Source: Paenibacillus sp. FSL H7-0331
Lineage (GTDB): Bacteria > Bacillota > Bacilli > Paenibacillales > NBRC-103111
Direction of reading: 5' to 3'
DNA length: 64,000 nt
NCBI RefSeq assembly: GCF_001956045.1
Contig: NZ_MRTH01000002.1
Coordinates: forward strand, 62,001 to 126,000
This document shows positions 62,139 to 64,000 of the stretch, in pieces (within the stretch, counting starts at the first letter, position 1; every line of letters starts with the position of its first letter). The position numbers and the translations under genes were made by a program. The notes under the pieces were generated by a model that did not search any database, was not told the DNA's origin, and saw nothing but the letters and a program-made list of their open reading frames with translations.

Positions 62139-64000
62139 GTGGCGATACTTGTGATGATCATGCGCAAAATGATCAAAAACAAATGGCTCGAATTCAGCCT
62201 TCTGCTCGGCTTGATCATCTCGGTCGGACTTGTGAGCAGTATGCCGATTTATACAAGTGCAATTTTGCAGCGGCTCCTGGTTAAGGATTTGGAGCTGCTT
62301 CAGACCAACAGTCAGCAGTACTCGGGGATTTTTTGGAGCTCGGTGTATTTGACCGGAGAAATATCACCTGAGGAGTCGAAGCAGGCAATTATAAATGCGG
62401 ATGCTTACATGTCCCAATCCATTGCTCCCGCTTTTCAGCTGCCGATCCCCAATCTCGTCACGGAAAGGTCAACGGATAGCTGGAATTTGGTCCCGGTTGA
62501 TGCCAATAAAATTGACAATAAAGTTAGTCGGCGTGCCGATATTACGGCACTAAGCGGAATGGACGAGCACGTTCGTATTGTGGACGGAAAGCTGCCATCG
62601 GCTGCCCCAGTAGATGGTGTGGTAGAAGCGGTTGTTGTGGATCAAGGTCTGTCACTATTGAAGATGGTCGTTGGACAGGAATATGTGATTGAGGATGACA
62701 CAGCCAAAACTCCGATTAAATTCAAAATTGTTGGGGTTGTTGACCGTAAAACGTACGATGATGTGTATTGGTACAATCCAATGTCCAGCTACAAGGCCAG
62801 TCTATTAGTTTCTTACGATTGGTTTGAACAGACGATAACCCAGGAGCAGCAGCTTATGCTTCGTTTCAGCAGCTGGTACATGACTGTTGATTACAGCCGG
62901 ATGAAGCTGGATTCAATTGAGCGCTTTATTCAGACACACCAGCGTACAGAAAATTACCTGGGCAACCATTTTCCAAATATTTCGGTTAAGGCTCCTGCCT
63001 TGAAAACGTTGACTGGTTACTACGCCAAGGAAGAAAAGCTGCGGATGATGTTATGGTCATTGAATGTGCCTGTCATGATTATGCTGGCTTATTATTTATT
63101 CATGGTTTCCAATCTTATTATTGATCGTCAGAAAACCGAAATTGCCGTACTTCGCAGCCGCGGCGCAAGCCGTTTGCAAATTGTGCTCGGATATGTTGTG
63201 GAAGGGGTTATGTTAGGTGCTATTGCACTCCTATTTGGACCGTTCGTGGGCCTGTCGTTGACCAAGGTGCTGGGAGCTTCAAATGGTTTTCTTGAATTTG
63301 TTCAGCGGGCGACGCTGGATGTCAAGCTGAATCAGGAAGCGTTTCAATACGGGTTGTATGCAGTTCTTTGCTCAGTCCTCATGACACTGCTACCTGTTTT
63401 GTTTGCGATGAAAGCAACGATTGTAGGACATAAGCAGCAGATGGCCAGACAGTCGGGATTATCCTTTTGGCATAAGTTTGGAGTGGATATTGTATTGCTC
63501 GCTATCTCCATGTATGGACTGTATACATTCCGCCGTCGTATGTCCGATATGCAGGCGCTTGGGCTGGATACGACAGATCTGCAGATGGATCCTCTGCTAT
63601 TTCTGGTACCAGCGCTGTTTGTACTGGGAGCGAGCTTTCTGCTGCTGCGGATATATCCGTATCTGGTTCGATTGCTGTATCGGCTCGGTAGACGCTGGTG
63701 GCCGCCTTCTCTATACTCTACGCTGCTGCAGGTCGGGCGCTCAACAACTCAGTATCAGGCGATCATGGTGTTCTTAAGCGTTACGCTGGCTACGGGCTTG
63801 TTCAGTGCAAGCGCAGCCAGAACGATTAATAAAAATGCCGGTGAGAAAATCATGTACAGCAACGGTGCGGATATTACGATGCAAATGAAGTGGGAGGATG
63901 ATGCGCCTCCGCCAAGCATGGGTGGTGATTATGGCAGTGAACCCGTTACTGAAGAGAGTCTGGCTGCCGCCAAGAAGAAGGTGCAATTTTCCGAGCCTCC
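62139..64000 (+). CDS. FtsX-like ABC exporter permease (3' end outside window)
   Basis: An open frame from GTG 62139 (GAGGTGAT upstream) that runs past the window end without a stop; about 620 residues are visible. A first helix ('LIISVGLVSSMPIYTSAILQ') is followed by a large extracytoplasmic domain (about 50-300). Helices with the FtsX signature come next ('EIAVLRSRGASRLQIVLGYV'), then a second multi-helix block from about 440. Length suggests the long two-FtsX-domain form. It completes the tripartite exporter with the ATPase and lipoprotein encoded upstream. Confidence 0.88.
   Translation, partial: MAILVMIMRKMIKNKWLEFSLLLGLIISVGLVSSMPIYTSAILQRLLVKDLELLQTNSQQYSGIFWSSVYLTGEISPEESKQAIINADAYMSQSIAPAFQLPIPNLVTERSTDSWNLVPVDANKIDNKVSRRADITALSGMDEHVRIVDGKLPSAAPVDGVVEAVVVDQGLSLLKMVVGQEYVIEDDTAKTPIKFKIVGVVDRKTYDDVYWYNPMSSYKASLLVSYDWFEQTITQEQQLMLRFSSWYMTVDYSRMKLDSIERFIQTHQRTENYLGNHFPNISVKAPALKTLTGYYAKEEKLRMMLWSLNVPVMIMLAYYLFMVSNLIIDRQKTEIAVLRSRGASRLQIVLGYVVEGVMLGAIALLFGPFVGLSLTKVLGASNGFLEFVQRATLDVKLNQEAFQYGLYAVLCSVLMTLLPVLFAMKATIVGHKQQMARQSGLSFWHKFGVDIVLLAISMYGLYTFRRRMSDMQALGLDTTDLQMDPLLFLVPALFVLGASFLLLRIYPYLVRLLYRLGRRWWPPSLYSTLLQVGRSTTQYQAIMVFLSVTLATGLFSASAARTINKNAGEKIMYSNGADITMQMKWEDDAPPPSMGGDYGSEPVTEESLAAAKKKVQFSEP

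Overview
The window looks like a chromosomal segment of a spore-forming Bacillota, most likely Paenibacillus or a close relative. The reasons are GC content near 45-48%, strong AGGAGG-type ribosome binding sites with frequent GTG/TTG starts, sporulation-linked genes (spoVK 3' end, a Spo0E-like phosphatase, kapB), and the Bacillus-like gene orders spoVK-hflX-ynbB-glnR-glnA and lexA/yneA/ynzC. The genus call is an inference; no rRNA or other marker gene is present.

Layout. 1-5.0 kb: end of spoVK, hflX, a PLP enzyme (ynbB) and the glnRA nitrogen operon. 5.1-6.6 kb: SOS locus with lexA divergent from a yneA-like cell-division inhibitor; four LexA-box-like sites lie between them, followed by ynzC. 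6.6-15.4 kb: housekeeping genes (aldo/keto reductase, HAD phosphatase, mtnD, metH, rnz, lrgAB). 15.6-17.3 kb: two acyltransferases that look like a lipid-synthesis pair. 17.6-20.3 kb: a small accessory scar with a decayed integrase, micro-ORFs, an intact tyrosine recombinase with 15-bp direct repeats, and a disrupted gene. 20.3-27.3 kb: mrfA-mrfB DNA repair helicase/exonuclease, then a cREC-type receiver protein, an ABC ATPase and two methyltransferases. 27.4-28.8 kb: a divergent CoaD-like enzyme, DUF1304 and an HTH-like protein.

28.85-40.7 kb: one long co-directional Tad/Flp-type pilus (type IVc) locus. It holds a promoter-terminator leader, a 30-residue membrane micro-protein, TadZ, TadA, TadB, TadC, a Flp-like pilin, three proteins with prepilin-like N-termini (one of 760 aa), a prepilin peptidase, an FHA protein and a PP2C phosphatase. 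It is the most system-like part of the window: assembly ATPase, inner-membrane platform, peptidase and pilin candidates are present together with a phosphorylation-sensing pair but no recognisable Ser/Thr kinase.

40.7-48.6 kb: three ABC-F translation ATPases (YfmM-, YfmR- and YkpA-like) interspersed with small genes and an M42 aminopeptidase. 48.6-56.9 kb: small and regulatory genes (thioredoxin-like, kapB, a 7-TM histidine kinase with NarL-type regulator, TRIC-like channel, OmpR-type regulator, Spo0E-like, HxlR, purT). 57.0-64.0 kb: a YesM/YesN-type two-component pair followed by a MacB-like exporter (ATPase, lipoprotein adaptor, FtsX-like permease), the last gene running off the window.

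Starts were moved downstream of the longest open frame wherever a ribosome binding site or family N-terminus supported it. All names come from motif recognition by eye; no database search was run.
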